Shown piece by piece: positions 1-12,932 of a DNA stretch of 64,000 bases. Both the position numbers and the translations under genes were made by a program. The stretch comes from Marchantia polymorpha subsp. ruderalis (taxonomy: Eukaryota; Streptophyta; Marchantiopsida; Marchantiales; Marchantiaceae): contig AP031356.1 of NCBI GenBank assembly GCA_037833965.1, positions 9,756,501-9,820,500 on the forward strand, given 5' to 3'. The notes beneath the pieces were generated by a model, which was given only the letters and a program-made list of their open reading frames with translations, made no database searches and was not told the DNA's origin. Position 1 is the first letter of the stretch. Every line of letters starts with the position of its first letter.

Positions 1-1406
1 GGATCTTTGTATACATTACTCTAAGGCCCAGTATACATGGACTTATATCCTCGGACTTACTTCAGTTGTTTGTGTATCAATCAAATTGAGAGCCTACACT
101 TTCTATTCTGTTCATATATCAACGACGTTGAGTGATTTGTGTCAGAAAGCATTTGTTCAAGAAGACTTCTGAACTGAGAGTCTGCAAACTGTACCAGCAT
201 TCATGAACCTTTCAGTTTCCCTGAACGATAAACATATTTCCTTGAATGTAACCAAACTGCAAGTTTGAAAGTGGGAAAGACGAATAATTCTCGTGGGTGG
301 AAGAAGCCCCTTCAAACACAAAAACGACCTACGCAGCCGTATGAAGCAATCTGACAGAGTAGTCTGGATTTCATCCGAAGAGTATCATGAAAAATAACAG
401 ATTAATATACCGGCCACAGCGGGATATGCTTTCGAGCCCACGGATATGCTTTCGAGTCAGACCTGTACAATTGTCAAGCAGTTGACTTCACCCTTCTACA
501 AAAATCTCTATCGTTCGTCACCTTCATCAACCAGACCGTCGGGTACAACAACTTTCCGAATTTTCGCTCAACGTTGTCAAGTTGACACTGGCACCTGAAT
601 TTACGTTGTTCTACTTATCTTCGCTCTTCAGCCGACAGGGTCTGGGTTGGCCACCTAAGTAAGTCATTTGTGTAGCACTTTTCTTACTGAAGCGACACTT
701 GTACCGAAGCCTTCTCATTCAGTTACCAGTAGAGCCCATTCCATACTCGATAAATCTACAGGATTGCCATGGTGGTGACATCTGTCTTCACGCCGTCATC
801 AACCATACGCAACGACTAACATCTACGTCATGAGCATGGTTTCATCGATAGGTTTTCACTCTGTTCGTGACTGTAATATCGCAATTTCCAGTTTGCATTG
901 AGTTCGATCATGAATAATAGATCTTCATCCATGACGCTTTCATAGTGCGCATTTGGTGACTTATTTTCAGTGTGTACAGTTGGCGCATGATGAGAACAAC
1001 AAGACGTCAATGTCAAGGTAGATTGGTTCCTAGGAATGAGCTCAGTTAGCTCAATGGAACCAAGTCCAATCGGGATACTAACAGAGGCATCCATAAAGCT
1101 TTTCGTATTAAACAACGACATGTTTCGAAGAGATTCTTCCAATTTCCTAAGAGAGGCTGGTCTGCAATGAAGGACTTTTCCTTCAAAGAGAACAAAATAC
1201 AACGAGGCTCCTTGCTTCAGATGACCATTACTTGGAACTCTCCCGTTGCCAGAAACAGTAACTAAAATTGGCAGGGGATGAGTACCTTTCGTGACCCAAA
1301 GTGCTATTGGTGCTTGGTTTCTGTACAAGCACATGGACATCATTCTGGCTGGCGACTTTATGGCCGTCCAAAAGCGTAAATGAATACTATAACTAACTAT
1401 TTCCTC
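1..1406. other. Unassigned sequence downstream of DR1
   Basis: No recognisable gene. The longest reading frame is 171 codons on the minus strand (828-1343). It has no domain I recognise and lies directly downstream of the DR1 stop codon, so it may be DR1 3' untranslated sequence or a chance frame. No RNA gene or repeat was seen. Confidence 0.4.
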
Positions 1407-2861
1407 CTAATCAAGATCTGATCCTGATTGTTGTACGGAGGATGCAGATACACCACCGCTCGAATTCATTCGAGCACGCGCTTCTGCAAACATGCGCTGC
1501 TGGGCAGCAATAGCTTCTTCCTCCGTCATTCCCCCAGGAACTGCTTCTTTACTTCCCCACCTCCCACCTGCTTTGGGAGAATCCTGCGAGATATAGCAAA
1601 GGCAACAAAGCCTCAGGTCTAAAATCCGTGACGACGTGTCAATTTCAACAGAAAACATATAAAATTTGAGTCAACAACACCTTCGAGAAGCTACTTTGAC
1701 ATTAACATACAAAGAGACCAGACTTACCAAGGTTTCAAACCTATGTTGTTCATATGCTGCTTGTACCTCTCCGATATACTCACCGAAGCCCAAAATCTGC
1801 AAGATACGACGAAACAAAGGATAACCATGTCAAGAGATATACAATATGAGCAAGTTCTTGTCATGCACATGCACAATCAAGTGAAAAATAATCCAAAGAC
1901 AAACGAGGGACATACTTCAAGCGCCCTAAGGACGTGTTCAGGAGCTATTGTTCGCTTCTCCTCCTTGCTGCATATTTCATTCGATTCGGATGAGATCAGA
2001 TTTATAAATTCTGTGATGCATACGAGCCAGGAAAGGTTAGCCAATACATGATGGATGTACGAGTAGATAGTTATGGGCCACTCTCAACTTTCCCTGTTAT
2101 CTTTAGTCCGGAGCACGGAATCGGTGAAACTATGCATACTATCTAATCTAAGACACTACTTTTGAGCCTCATCCTTTAACCAGGTAGCCTCCGACGAGCG
2201 AGCGGGCAACTGAGCCATCGTTATTATTATGAGTTAGAGGTAGACAAAAGCTTATTTAACTTGAACACCACATGATACACGAGACTACAGGATAGAATCG
2301 ATTCAGAAGCCATGAGAACTAGCACCTAGAAAGACGGTATTAGAGAGAAGCACAGGGGATGAACACTCACCAACGCAACACTCGACAAGTAAGTCCTGAG
2401 CGTCCTTTGCCACCCGGACATCTGGTGGCAACATTTCTTTGATTATCTTGGTCATGGTTGCTGATGAGTCCGAATCATGCACACAAGATGGAAGCCTGGG
2501 TTAGCCTCAAGATGATATATGCAATCGTGGAACTTTAGCCAGTTCACGCCACTTTCGAAAGCATGTATCCGAGAGACGAGATAGCCCCATTTAAGGTAGA
2601 TTCTTAGACTATCAGTCTAATATACGATACTCTATACTTTGACTCGTAACACGGTAATCAGATACGTTCTGAAAATGAGATAGTTGTGTAAACTCGGATA
2701 ATACTGTACACGACCCGGATGAAATCTGAGCACAATGGCAATTCATCCCGATAAAGAACAGCATCAAACCATCTGCAAGGCTTAACCTAATTTGATACAC
2801 TGTAAGAACGTGCACCTTTTGGTAGCGACACATCTTCTTTGCCCCGGCTGGCGCTCTCCAT
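1407..2861 (-). CDS. DR1: DR1 / NC2-beta, TBP-binding transcription repressor, five exons
   Basis: Beta subunit of negative cofactor 2, a nuclear histone-fold protein that pairs with NC2-alpha (DRAP1), binds TBP on promoters and blocks TFIIA/TFIIB entry. Exons on the minus strand are 2816-2861, 2371-2460, 1916-2010, 1728-1796 and 1407-1583. They join in frame to 158 codons, the usual family length. Visible family motifs in order: KEDVSLPKATMTKIIKEMLP across the first junction, DVRVAKDAQDLLVECC, EFINLISSESNEICS, KRTIAPEHVLRALE (histone fold, about residues 10-78), LGFGEYIGEVQAAYEQH, then MTEEEAIAAQQRMFAEARAR in the C-terminal tail. All introns have GT donors (GTGCAC, GTGAGT, GTATGT, GTAAGT) and CAG acceptors, and phases match. 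The start is the ATG at 2861, just upstream of the conserved KEDVSLPK. A shorter product from the internal Met at 2455 is less likely. No breaks seen, so it is probably functional. Confidence 0.93.
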
Positions 2862-4800
2862 TCAAATTTAGATCAAATGAGGAGACTCAAGCTGCAATTT
2901 GGATGCCCTCTCACTCGACGATAGAAACTAGTTTTCCCATGATACCTGCTTCCGATCACGAAAGAGCAGAGAGAGTTGATGAGTCAAAGTCGCGGCCGGC
3001 GGGGACGAAGATCAGACAAATCGACTCCGGGATCACAAGATGGGGTAAGAAGCTTAACTAAGAAGATGATTCCTACAAAAGTTTAAACATGCTCGAGAAA
3101 TTTCAAATTACAGGCCAACTTTGTGAGTTCACTCTTCCACCTAGCTTCCACTGCATTCCCGGCACCAGAAAACGTCGACAAAAAAGAAGACAACGAAATT
3201 GGGCCCGAAAAATTCTAGACGCACAATTAAAGCTCGTTACGGAATACTAGGAATAATTTCGCAAGCGATGTACGCAAACGAAGTGGTGACAACTTCAGCA
3301 GTACGGATCAGCAGAAACCCAATACCTGAGCAATTTCCTGTCTGAACCAAGATTCAAACACACGCCAGGCACTTTATCGAGGCCAAAAGCGCGGCGCGTC
3401 CCCAGGACCTGGACTAATCTGAGAGAGTTCACGGACCGAGCCGAAGACGCTTCAAAATTGTAACGAGACACTCCCAGACGAAGCATCCGCTCCGACGAGA
3501 CCTGCAACGAACACCGGCGCAACCCCGCGCGCGCTGCGAGAACCGAAACAGCCACTTTCGGCCCCAATTTCCCGAGAAAAAATCATCCACCTGATCAAAC
3601 CAGGCCCCCACGCAATCCCGACGACTCGAGGTACAAAATTTGCTCAAGGCGGGAAAGAATCATTTAAAATCGAGGCCAGGAAAAATGACTTCGCTCAGGT
3701 GATGCACTCCGCGCGAACAGAGACAGACTAGTCGGGCTGCTTCGCTCCCTCGCTCCCAAAAAGCGGATGGGGTTCGCGTTCGAGATTGTGCGCACACACA
3801 ATTGCCCGCGCGGTCCGGGCCCGCCCCCGCGACGTCGAGCACCGACGGCTGCTGTACTGCACGGTCGGGCCGCGGGCCGGGGGCACCGTCGTCCTTCGGA
3901 TCCTAGTTCCAACAGCTCAGATTATCGCACGCTCGCTGTCCAGCTCACGCACCAACGGAGAAACTGGATCACGTCCGGTCGTGACGCCCACTGGGCGACT
4001 CGTGGTTACGGCTCAGCGAACCCCCGACCTTCGTCACTTGATTTCTGGGGCGTGCAGATGCGCTCGATCGACGGAGTTGCGCGGTCGGGTACCCGGTTGA
4101 AAAGTCAAACGTCTCCGGCCTTGATGGCGCTCCTGCATGGTTACGGATATCGTTTTAGGTTCGGGGCGCCTCTGGCCACCGGGATCTCCCGGTCGGCAGC
4201 TCGCTCGCTGACTGTTCCCGATAACCTACTCTTCGAGAGAGTTCGTGCCGCCCCGCGAGTCGCTACAGACGCCACAAATCGCCTCGGGGCTCGACGATGT
4301 TCGCACAGGTTCGAGCATGATGCGCCTTGTGAAATCACTCTTACGTCGACTCTGTCAGGCACGACTTTGTAACTCGTTCTCTGACATCTTCCCCGAAAGT
4401 CAATTTCTAGACAGTGACGGCCGTCTCCGATCCGTAAAACGTATCTTCCTATTTCGAGAGAAGGAACGATAGAAAGTAAATGTCGATGACAGTTGGGACC
4501 GAGTACTGTAATGGAACAACTCGATCGCATCCAGGGCTATATATAATCAGCCGATTTAAGACGATGTTCACATCCATATTTGCATTTACAATTTGTGGAT
4601 GCTCTTTTCTTGGAACTTCAAAGCTTCCTAAAACATTGTTCTGATGTATACTTGTGGTCTCACTCCTGGTCCGATCGGATCTGAAGATGGAATGATCCGA
4701 ATCTCCGTGAACCCTTTACACGATGTTGAGCGAAGGTGGCGGTTCATCTCTCAGTTGTTTGAAATTGATTTGGCCAAAACCTTTGCCATGTATCTCTGAA
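2862..4800. promoter_or_regulatory. GC-rich upstream region of DR1
   Basis: Intergenic. About 3,180-4,450 is clearly richer in G+C and CpG than the flanks and lies upstream of the DR1 start, so it probably holds the DR1 promoter and 5' leader. Several overlapping frames of 60-200 codons on both strands are the usual by-product of GC-rich DNA and show no domain. A TATA-like TATATATAA lies near 4,539-4,547, but I cannot tie it to a gene. Confidence 0.4.
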
Positions 4801-5927
4801 ATTTGTAATTGTACATAGAGATAAATTCAGGTCCGTTTGTTGCTTGCGAAACTGGACTTGCAGGACTGATGGACAAGTTACAAAGAAAAATTATAGAAGC
4901 TGAACTTGAGGTGTTGAGAAGTGCTAGACGGATCTTACTTTTCAGTGATCCTCATACTAAATCGATAAATCGTTGTCAATCCAAAACTTTTCTCCATCAT
5001 TCGTTGTTTTCTGTTAACTCTCATGTTCTTTGTAACTTACATTAAGATGTTTTATAACACCAGTCTCTTTGAATAAAATAATTTTCAATCTTTACCAAAG
5101 AAAACCTTTTCCTCAACTTGGAAATTATTATAAATTCATGTTTTTACAAAACTCTGAAACCCAAATGGATCTAACAAAATTACGGAAAAAAAAATTTAGG
5201 TCAAAAATCTAAGTCTCCAAATTTCTAAACTTGCTTACTATTAAACACATACAATGTGTTCATTTTTGTAACAAATGTGTCTTGTATACTTTAATGGTTA
5301 AAAGCTAAGATCTCAAATTATCCACATCAACAGAGTTTCCGTTTTTAAATTTCTGCACCTAAAAAAAGTAATTTGTCGATATTTTGTTTAATATGACGGA
5401 CTTAATTTTCACTGAATTAAGTTATGTGGTATCAAATATATTTAGAAATGATATTTCTTACGAAATAAATAATATGTATGAAGATATCTTGAAAAAGAAT
5501 GCAAGATTTTGTCAAAAATATACAATAGATACTTTTAACACTAAAAATTGTATGAATAACTATTTTCATACAAAGTAAAAAAATTCTGTCATGTGATCTA
5601 CTTTCAGTTTTAATAATATTTTAATAAATAATTTAATAAAATAAATTAATTTTATCTTTCGATTTTAATTCTAAGTTTTGGAAAAGAAAAGTTTGAGGAG
5701 TCATTTCGTTTTTCTTAAATAAGAATGTATAGTGTGGTCAGTTCACTCATAGTATTTAATCTTGACTTCTGTTTTATGTCTCTCGAAATTCTGCATTTCA
5801 AAGATATGAGTTTCTTGACGTATGAATTTCATTTTAAGTGAATATACTTGTGAAATATTTTTTCAAGTTTTACTAATGTATGGATGAAACTCTTTATTAG
5901 TGCTTTTTGAAGTCATTAAGGATTGAT

Positions 5928-5991
5928 CGTCCATTCAAATAAGTACTCATAATGAATACGTTCATTATGAGTACACATTTTTCAATGGACG
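5928..5991. repeat. Foldback hairpin
   Basis: Outer arms CGTCCATT / AATGGACG (5928-5935 and 5984-5991) enclose a perfect inner inverted repeat of 14 bp (5943-5956 and 5961-5974; GTACTCATAATGAA and its complement) around a 4-nt loop. It could be a small foldback element or chance structure in AT-rich DNA. Confidence 0.6.
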
Positions 5992-6195
5992 TAGAGAACA
6001 TCAAACACATCTTCATCTAACATTTCATGTATGAAAATAACTTTCAGTTGGATGCAGTATGTATCACCGAAAATTGTACTTCAAGTAATTGATAATGACT
6101 GTAGTGTAGATAAATCAATTGATTTCCCTAATATACATTCCGTATTGATTATTTGAATATTTCAATCAAACAAATGATTTTTGTTTATAAGTTCA

Positions 6196-6250
6196 AAATT
6201 TCTTTCACATGTAGATCCAAGATCAATGGATTTACATGTGAAAGAAATTT
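6196..6250. repeat. Inverted repeat, 23-bp arms
   Basis: Arms 6196-6218 and 6228-6250 (core TTTCTTTCACATGTA and its complement) differ at one position and are separated by 9 nt. A hairpin-forming repeat of unknown origin. Confidence 0.65.
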
Positions 6251-9200
6251 GGGGTTGAATGAATAAAATATATACATTTCATAGATAAGTATGAATTCAA
6301 GAAATAATACATGAAAAAAATTTATAAATATAAATATTTTTTAAAAAATATATTATTTTTCCATGATTTCAACTAAATATTTGCAGTAAAGTGATGTTTG
6401 AATATTCATTTCAATATTTAGAAGTTGTGACATCAAACATTCAAATAAATTGGTATGAATGAATTAAGCATCATTTTCAAATATTAAAATTTATGACAAT
6501 CTGGATACTTTATAACTAGTGGTGCTTTAGTAATATTTTTTAGTCTTCTATAATTTAAAGGATTTCTTTTTTTTTCTTCACCTTAAAATAATTTTCAGGA
6601 TTATTTTTTGTAACTTTCACTGATTCATTTAGTAACTGACTTATTTTATAACAAATTTTTTCCAATCTACTTTTGCAGATCTTTTTGAGAATATTGCAAT
6701 CTCAGATTGTTGATTTGATATTCATATGTTCAAATAAAATGAGATTAAGTTTGTGATATTTTTCATTTTACCAAATTTTTATAAAAAATTTATTTTAATG
6801 AAGATTTTAAAATGTAATTTTTTAAACTTTAGATGTGATATTATAATTTGAAGTAAGAAAATAAGCTGCAATTTTTTCAATAAAATTATATACGATGCGA
6901 TAAATTGATTGTAAATATGTGAAATAAAATTTCAATGGAAAATAAATATTGTATTTTTTCATTGCATGAATAATTAAATGTATATTTAACATATATTTGA
7001 TTTTTTATATAGGTTCAAGAAATAAAGTTTAACATAAAGTTGATTCTTAAAAGATCATAAGAAGTAAATAGCAACAATAAGTGTATAAGCACATAAGGTT
7101 CAAACGATTTTTATAATCATGTTTCAAAATTGTGTTTTCAAAACTTTTAACGTCATTATACATATAGTCAAACTTGATTTTGTGAAAAATGAACCTAAAA
7201 TATTGTAAAAAACTTATGATACAATGAAAAAAATGTTTATAGCTTTATTGAATGTAAACCGGTACGAATAACATGTTGTTACAATAATTGGGGTTACTAA
7301 AATTTCAATAGATTGACTTCACACTAATAAGGCATGTACACAAGGAACAAAAATTGCGAATGAATGAATAATCTTCTTATATTATTGTTTTATAACCTAT
7401 ACTTGAACAAGTTGCATCATCATTTGCTATCAACCAAAAACTCCATATTTTGAAATCATTGTAGATACAAATCAAACTAAAATTCCCAAAAAAAGATTAA
7501 CTTTATTAGTCATCTATGAGTTCATTTGCAATTGTGATTTTTTATTTTGATCTCAACCAGGAATTTTGAATAGGCTACTAATGATTAGGCTTGTTTATTG
7601 TAGGCAGCTTGGAGGTAGCCGCTTGAAGTACCTAAATTAGATTATGCCATCACACCTATTTATGCTCAACGCTAATTCATTGTTGATTTTGGATGAATAG
7701 ATGTAAGATTATGTATATTAAGATGTAAACTACGTGTGAAATAAAGTCTACTCTTGCAATAATGATTCTCAGTGTAAAACCTGAGAATCATTAGTGACAA
7801 ACTCAAGCAACAAACAATCCATCAACATTAGCGCATAACATGGTTCACCCTTAGATGCTAGGTTTCTGGGGTAAAACATTGGGATCGTATAGAGTGTGTT
7901 AAGTTTGGTAAAACATAGACCAAACACATACCCTTTATATTTATCAAACAAAGTCTACCAATCTTAGCTCTAAATAGCTAAACATAGGATTACTTCTTAA
8001 CCGGAATTAACCTCAACAATATTAATGAAACAAAATACTAGAAACTTATAATTCAAATAAAATTTAAATGTTTAATGTTTGCAATAAACTATATTTTGAA
8101 TGTCACAATAAACTTAGAAAAATTATTTCTAAACAAATTCAAGAACTAACTAATAATTAATTCTAATAACTAATATATCTTAAATAATATTGGATACTAA
8201 TCACAATGCATTAAATCTGAATTTAAGTAAGAAGATCATAATTTTTAATTTTCAAAAACTTAGATAAAATAAATTTTTTTGGGACAAAAAATATATATCC
8301 CATTTTTTGCATGCTTAGATTATAGTGTGAATAGAATTTATTAAAATCGTGTAAGATGAATAATCAATCCTGTATTATTTTGATTAATAAATATTACTCT
8401 AACTACATGCTACTTTCATTTGTTTTGAACTTTCTACATTTCAATTGACATTCAAATTTTTTTTAACATTTAATTACTGTAGATACTTAAAATTGGAGAT
8501 TTTATTTGTCCACAAATTTTACATGTTAATGATTGACAATTCTTTCATAATCTAAAGCATTTTTTGCATATTTCATTTCATTACGTAAAGTAGAATTATA
8601 CTCAAATATTTTATCTCAATAAGTAATAAATATCCAAATTGTAATACTTTAGGAATTTATAAAAAGAAATTCTGTCATCAAATTTTCTTAGATGGTGTAA
8701 ATGAATATTGAGTTTAATTATTGGAAATTGAATTGAGCATCACATGTATATTATTTACAAATTCATTTGCAATTGCAAATATACACTAATGCATCTTATT
8801 GTAAATTATTGTTTCATAATCAAATTTATAACTATAGTAAAATTTATACTGTCTAATTTAAATACTTTCAAAAGATTTAAAATTTGATTTTAAAAATAAT
8901 CAGTTTAAAAACTTATCAGTTAGGTTCAAAATTGCTCTAAATCTAGGTTTATGCATTGATTAGAATGAAAGATTGTTAAAAAACTTGAAATTTTATATGA
9001 TTGAATCTTGCTTCAGGCTGATCTGATGTTTTATATAGCACACAATTCTATTAGTTTCTTATATAAACAAATTTTTTTATTAGATCCAAAGAATAATAAG
9101 TTCGACCTTTATAGAAAATGTTCAAAGTTGGTTGGAAGTTTTTGGAAAAAGTTCAAATGTTAAATCTTTAGAATGTTTACATTTAAATCATGATATAATT

Positions 9201-9450
9201 TTTAAAATGAAATCATAAAATAAAACTACAATGTGTAAAAATTTGTAGAATTCAATAATTTATATTTTTTTATTAATCATAAGTTAAAATTAACGAGTTA
9301 AAATATTTTTTTGCTAAAGTTCAACAATATCATCTATTTTGTAACAGATATAAGAATAGTTAGTAAGTTAGTAATTCATGTGAGTTATTTTTCTTATTGT
9401 CAATTTTGCTTTATAACTACTTTATCTGTCACAGTGCACAACACGTGCAT

Positions 9451-9893
9451 TTGTCACGGCTGCATGCATGGGAAGGTCAGAACAAGGCTTCGGCGCGGCC
9501 ACCTCTTGACAACTTGGCGGTGTGACATCTCGGCAGTGTGGCCACGTCTTGGTATCCCAACGGCTCAATGCCGTCTTGACACCTTGGCATTCTAGATTCA
9601 ACTCATCTAGACAAGATCAGTACAACAACTCAAGTACAAAAAGGAAGGGTTCTTGTCGCATACTTCAGTAGACCAACACTAGTTGATGGATTATTAAAGT
9701 CTTGTATTTCTTTATAGTCGTGCTTTACTTTTCTTGACTTCTTGTGTTTGATATTTGGTCTATGTGTTCATCTCTTGTCCAATTTGGTTGCAGCTTGACT
9801 TTTTTGTCTTAGCTTGTCCATAATGGTTTGATCTGCTCAAGGCTTTAAGCCTTCTTGCAATCGTCAACGTCTGTGCAAATCTCAATTGTCACC
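9451..9893 (+). other. Probable LTR / leader of the decayed gypsy element
   Basis: The base composition changes sharply here from AT-rich DNA to mixed sequence, starting near TGTCACGGCTGCATG (about 9,452). It runs up to the gag-like reading frame. By position this should be 5' LTR plus untranslated leader. I could not fix the LTR end or a primer-binding site, and the 3' LTR is not visible. Confidence 0.35.
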
Positions 9894-10790
9894 ATGAAGA
9901 ACTTCGAACAAAACATCGACCTTAGTCAAATCCTCATAGCACTTCAACACTTTCAGCAAGAAAATGCAACTCTCCAAAAGTCGGTAAATTGTCTACAAAC
10001 TCAACCACAACAATCCATTGCTGCATCTGTTGCTCCGACCGTTTTTGAACCAAAGATCTATTAAGAAATTTGATAGAACGCGTTCCAAGTTTTGAGGCTT
10101 TGTGAGCTAGGTGCTTTTTATCATACAGTTACATCCTTGTCGCTATGCAAACAATAGCACTTGCGTGATTTGTTGGTAACCTGCTTGCCGAGATAGCTAC
10201 AACATGATTCGGCTCCATCTTGGAAACCTTGTCTCCTCTCTTGCAGAATTTTGATGTCTTCATGGAGGAGTTTGAAGCAGTATATGGAGATAGGGAGAAA
10301 GCCAGGACATCAACAAACAAACTGCAACAAGTAATCCGCTCAGCCACTGTGTATGCCTCGGAATTCAGGCAGCTGACCTGCGATCTCACTTGGAGAGAAG
10401 CAACATTGATCAATCAGTTCCATTGTGGCCTTCTTGACGATATCCAAGATCTTTTACTTACGCTTTCAGATTCTTCAATTCTTATTGAAGCTATCACACA
10501 TGCCATTCAATGCAACAACCTCCAATTTAAAAGTTGGTAAGAGAAGAAGATTACCTCCAACATCCAAAATTTGACCAATCGTTCCATTGTGCCATCTTTG
10601 GCCCTAAAAGCGACAGCAATTGCATGTCCAGCCTCTTCTGAACCTGGTCTCATGCAGATTGACGCGACCAGATTCAAATACTTGACAGAGGATGAGAAAC
10701 TCCGTTGCTGAGCAGAAAAATTGTGCCTATAGTGCAGAAATCCGGGACATATTGCGCGTCATTGTACTTTCAAATCTGCCAAACTCTAGG
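9894..10790 (+). pseudogene. Ty3/gypsy gag, decayed
   Basis: Remnant of a capsid/nucleocapsid gene. It starts MKNFEQNIDL and is followed, through frameshifts and stops, by the capsid core (about 10,130-10,535) with EEFEAVYGDREKAR and YASEFRQLTCDLTW. These are typical of the gag of chromovirus-like gypsy elements. A zinc knuckle follows near 10,706-10,775 in the order C-x2-C-x4-H-x4-C (CRNPGHIARHC), with an in-frame stop inside it. It continues into protease and RT remnants on the same strand. Several breaks make it non-functional. Confidence 0.8.
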
Positions 10791-10923
10791 TTCAATCAAT
10801 AAAAGTGCTTCAAGTGTTAGAAAATGAGAGCGTCTTGTCGCAATAGGAGCCATATTGTAGGATCACATCTAACATTGACTTTGCAAAAACTATTGTTCAA
10901 CTCTTGGCTCTAATTGTAGTTTC

Positions 10924-11439
10924 ATGCAACCTATCAAGATCGTTCTTCATCCGAACATCATACTTCAAAAATCCGCGTTAGTAAACTCTAAGGACACTTC
11001 TCCATTTATCAATCAAGCTTTTGTCATCGGGTATAATATTTGCACTATCAAAAAGGTTGTTTCTACTCTGATGGAAGTTATCAATGGACGGAGCGTTGCT
11101 TCAGGTGCAGTCACAAACGAGACAGCTCCCCTAGAATTTCGTATTGGTTCTCACTCAAAGCTAATTTCCTTCAACATCAAATCTACATCCTATCATCATG
11201 TCATATTTGGTATACCTTGGCTAGAGGTGCACAATTTAATCATTGATTGGCGTTCTCGAGATCTTACTCTAAAGCACAACGGTGCCCAGTTTCTCACCCC
11301 AATTTCTGAAAAACATCGTGTCAAGTTTTGTTTGGAATCCGATTGTCACGCTTTTTGGTGGCCAACACCACTGCTTGTACTCCTTAGTCTTGTTTCGTCA
11401 AGTTTGCAAATAATGTGGTCTGGTAGCCAAAAGGGGTGA
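10924..11439 (+). pseudogene. Ty3/gypsy retropepsin, decayed
   Basis: Aspartic protease segment of the same element. LVNSKDTSPFINQAF stands where an active retropepsin has a D-S/T-G catalytic triplet, so the catalytic Asp is gone. The C-terminal signature VIFGIPWLEVHNLIIDW is well kept. The open stretch is 171 codons. It lies between the gag remnant and the RT start, as expected for gag-pro-RT order. Confidence 0.8.
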
Positions 11440-11589
11440 GAACAGGTCCTACTCCTATCAAAAATCCTGCCAAAAAAGTCAGTTGTGTCAAAATATATTC
11501 TGTCGGACAAAGACCTTTCTATCAAGTTGCCAAAATTCTTCAACCCTTTGTCATTCACATTCATCCAACTAATGATGAAAAACCTTGAC

Positions 11590-11950
11590 CAAGATCAGAA
11601 CCTGTCAAGCTTTTAGAGAAGTATAAGAACTTTGCCGACATCTTTGAGAAGAAGAAAGCCGACCAGCTCCCCGATCAGCGCCCGTACGACTGCCTCATTG
11701 AATTGGAAGAAGATACAACACCTCCTTTTGTGCCACTCTATGGACTTTCAGAGCCCAAAATTCAAGCTCTACGGGACTACATGGCAAAAATCTAGCAAAA
11801 AAATATACTAGACACTTCAAGTCTTCAGTAGTCGCCCCAATCTTGTTTATGAAGAAAAAAGAAGACTCTCAGGCTCTGTGTGAAATACTGCTATCTAGGA
11901 AAAATGAGTTGCTCAAGAAGGCTCTAGCCTTATGATTGCTAGCAACAGAA
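11590..11950 (+). pseudogene. Ty3/gypsy reverse transcriptase, N-terminal part, interrupted
   Basis: Reads through stops and shifts as KYKNFADIFEKKKADQLPD, RPYDCLIELEEDTTPPF, PLYGLSEPKIQALRDYM and a degraded KKKEDS...LRLCV motif, the start of a gypsy RT. Similarity fades near the position of the conserved LPLI-x-LLDRL segment. The next RT motif (DRLWLGKVFTKINLRGAYN) is found only at 42,811, about 30.9 kb away. The two halves are therefore probably one gene split by the nested insertions. Confidence 0.8.
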
Positions 11951-12932
11951 AAACATCACACTAATACGGCAATTCCATAAGGTGAAAACACTTTAAAGGT
12001 TTCTCCCAAAAAACGCTCTATACATGAAGAAATTTGAAAATAAAGAAATCAAAAAATTTTAGTTTCTTTTCCTGGTTTTGTACCTCGTGAACTTCAAAAC
12101 ATCATAACTTTCTCTAGATGTGATCTCTCAGTAAAATTTAGTTTGACAGAGAGCTTATCTTCTAGTACACACTGGTACAAATTTTACAAACGATAGATAA
12201 AAGAAAAAGTAATTTACTATGTATAAATTTTTCCGAAAGTGGTATTTGTGAAAACATACTTAACTTCCAACACTCATAACTTTCTATCTTCATACGATCT
12301 AGATTTGAAACAAATATTGAAACATATCTCACTTTCGGCTTTACAATCTCCAAAACATTTTGAGTATGCTTTGAAAAAAAATGTTTTTATGTACTAAGAC
12401 CACTTTTCTCTCAAATGGACATCGTCTTGGAAAAAGTAACACATTCCTCTACTAACTAATCCGTTGGTTTCATCAAATCCCGCAACATTCAATGTCATTT
12501 CACCTATAAAGCAAAAGATATATCAAAACACACACAAAGCCCAAGGACACCAAGATTCTACACCTATGAAAAAGCAAAGTTGAACTGAGCAGAATGAGTT
12601 GCTCACTCTTTACTATATAGCTTTACAAGAAAATGTTTAAAAGTAAAACGTAAAGTAAAAATTGAGCGGAATGAGCTGCCCACTCTTTATTACATAGCTT
12701 TACAAGAAAATGTTTAAAAGTGAAAACGAAAAGATAAAACTAAGTGAAATGAGACGCCCACTCTTTACTATATAGCTTTAGAAGAAAATGTTTAAAATGA
12801 AAACGCAAAGTTGGAACTAAGCGGAATTAGACGTTCACTTTTTACTATATAGCTTTACAGGAAAAATTTCAAAAGTGGAACGTAGAACATGAGTAGTATA
12901 ATTGTAATACAACTTGGAAGTACATATTACAC
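11951..12932. mobile_element. Left flank of insertion X (host of the nested array)
   Basis: Sequence between the broken gypsy RT and unit U1. With its right partner (42,607-about 42,805) it would form an insertion of roughly 1.2 kb that entered the RT before U1 arrived. No coding domain is visible. It contains four tandem copies of a 77-bp repeat. Its last bases (near-copy of TACAACTTGGAAGTAC at 12,909-12,924) resemble 42,630-42,645 across the U1 insertion, so X had a short tandem repeat there. Termini and target duplication of X could not be determined. Confidence 0.4.
12570..12890. repeat. Tandem repeat, four copies of about 77 bp
   Basis: The shared core (CACTCTTTACTATATAGCTT with small changes) recurs at 12,604, 12,681, 12,759 and 12,836, giving a period of 77-78 bp. 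Copies also share AAAATGTTTAAAAGT and an AATGAG motif, with about 10-20% divergence. It lies within insertion X. Confidence 0.8.

Larger units (their letters stand above)
4801..9450. other. AT-rich gene-free DNA
   Basis: Long stretch of very AT-rich sequence with only short, unrecognisable frames. I see no gene, RNA gene or intact transposon. The visible structures are two foldbacks (5928-5991 and 6196-6250). It looks like old, decayed intergenic DNA. Confidence 0.6.

Noticed and set aside
3295-4530. Several overlapping frames of 60-200 codons on both strands
   Set aside because: They occur in GC-rich DNA, have Arg/Pro/Ala-rich compositions without domains, and overlap each other; most likely upstream region of DR1.
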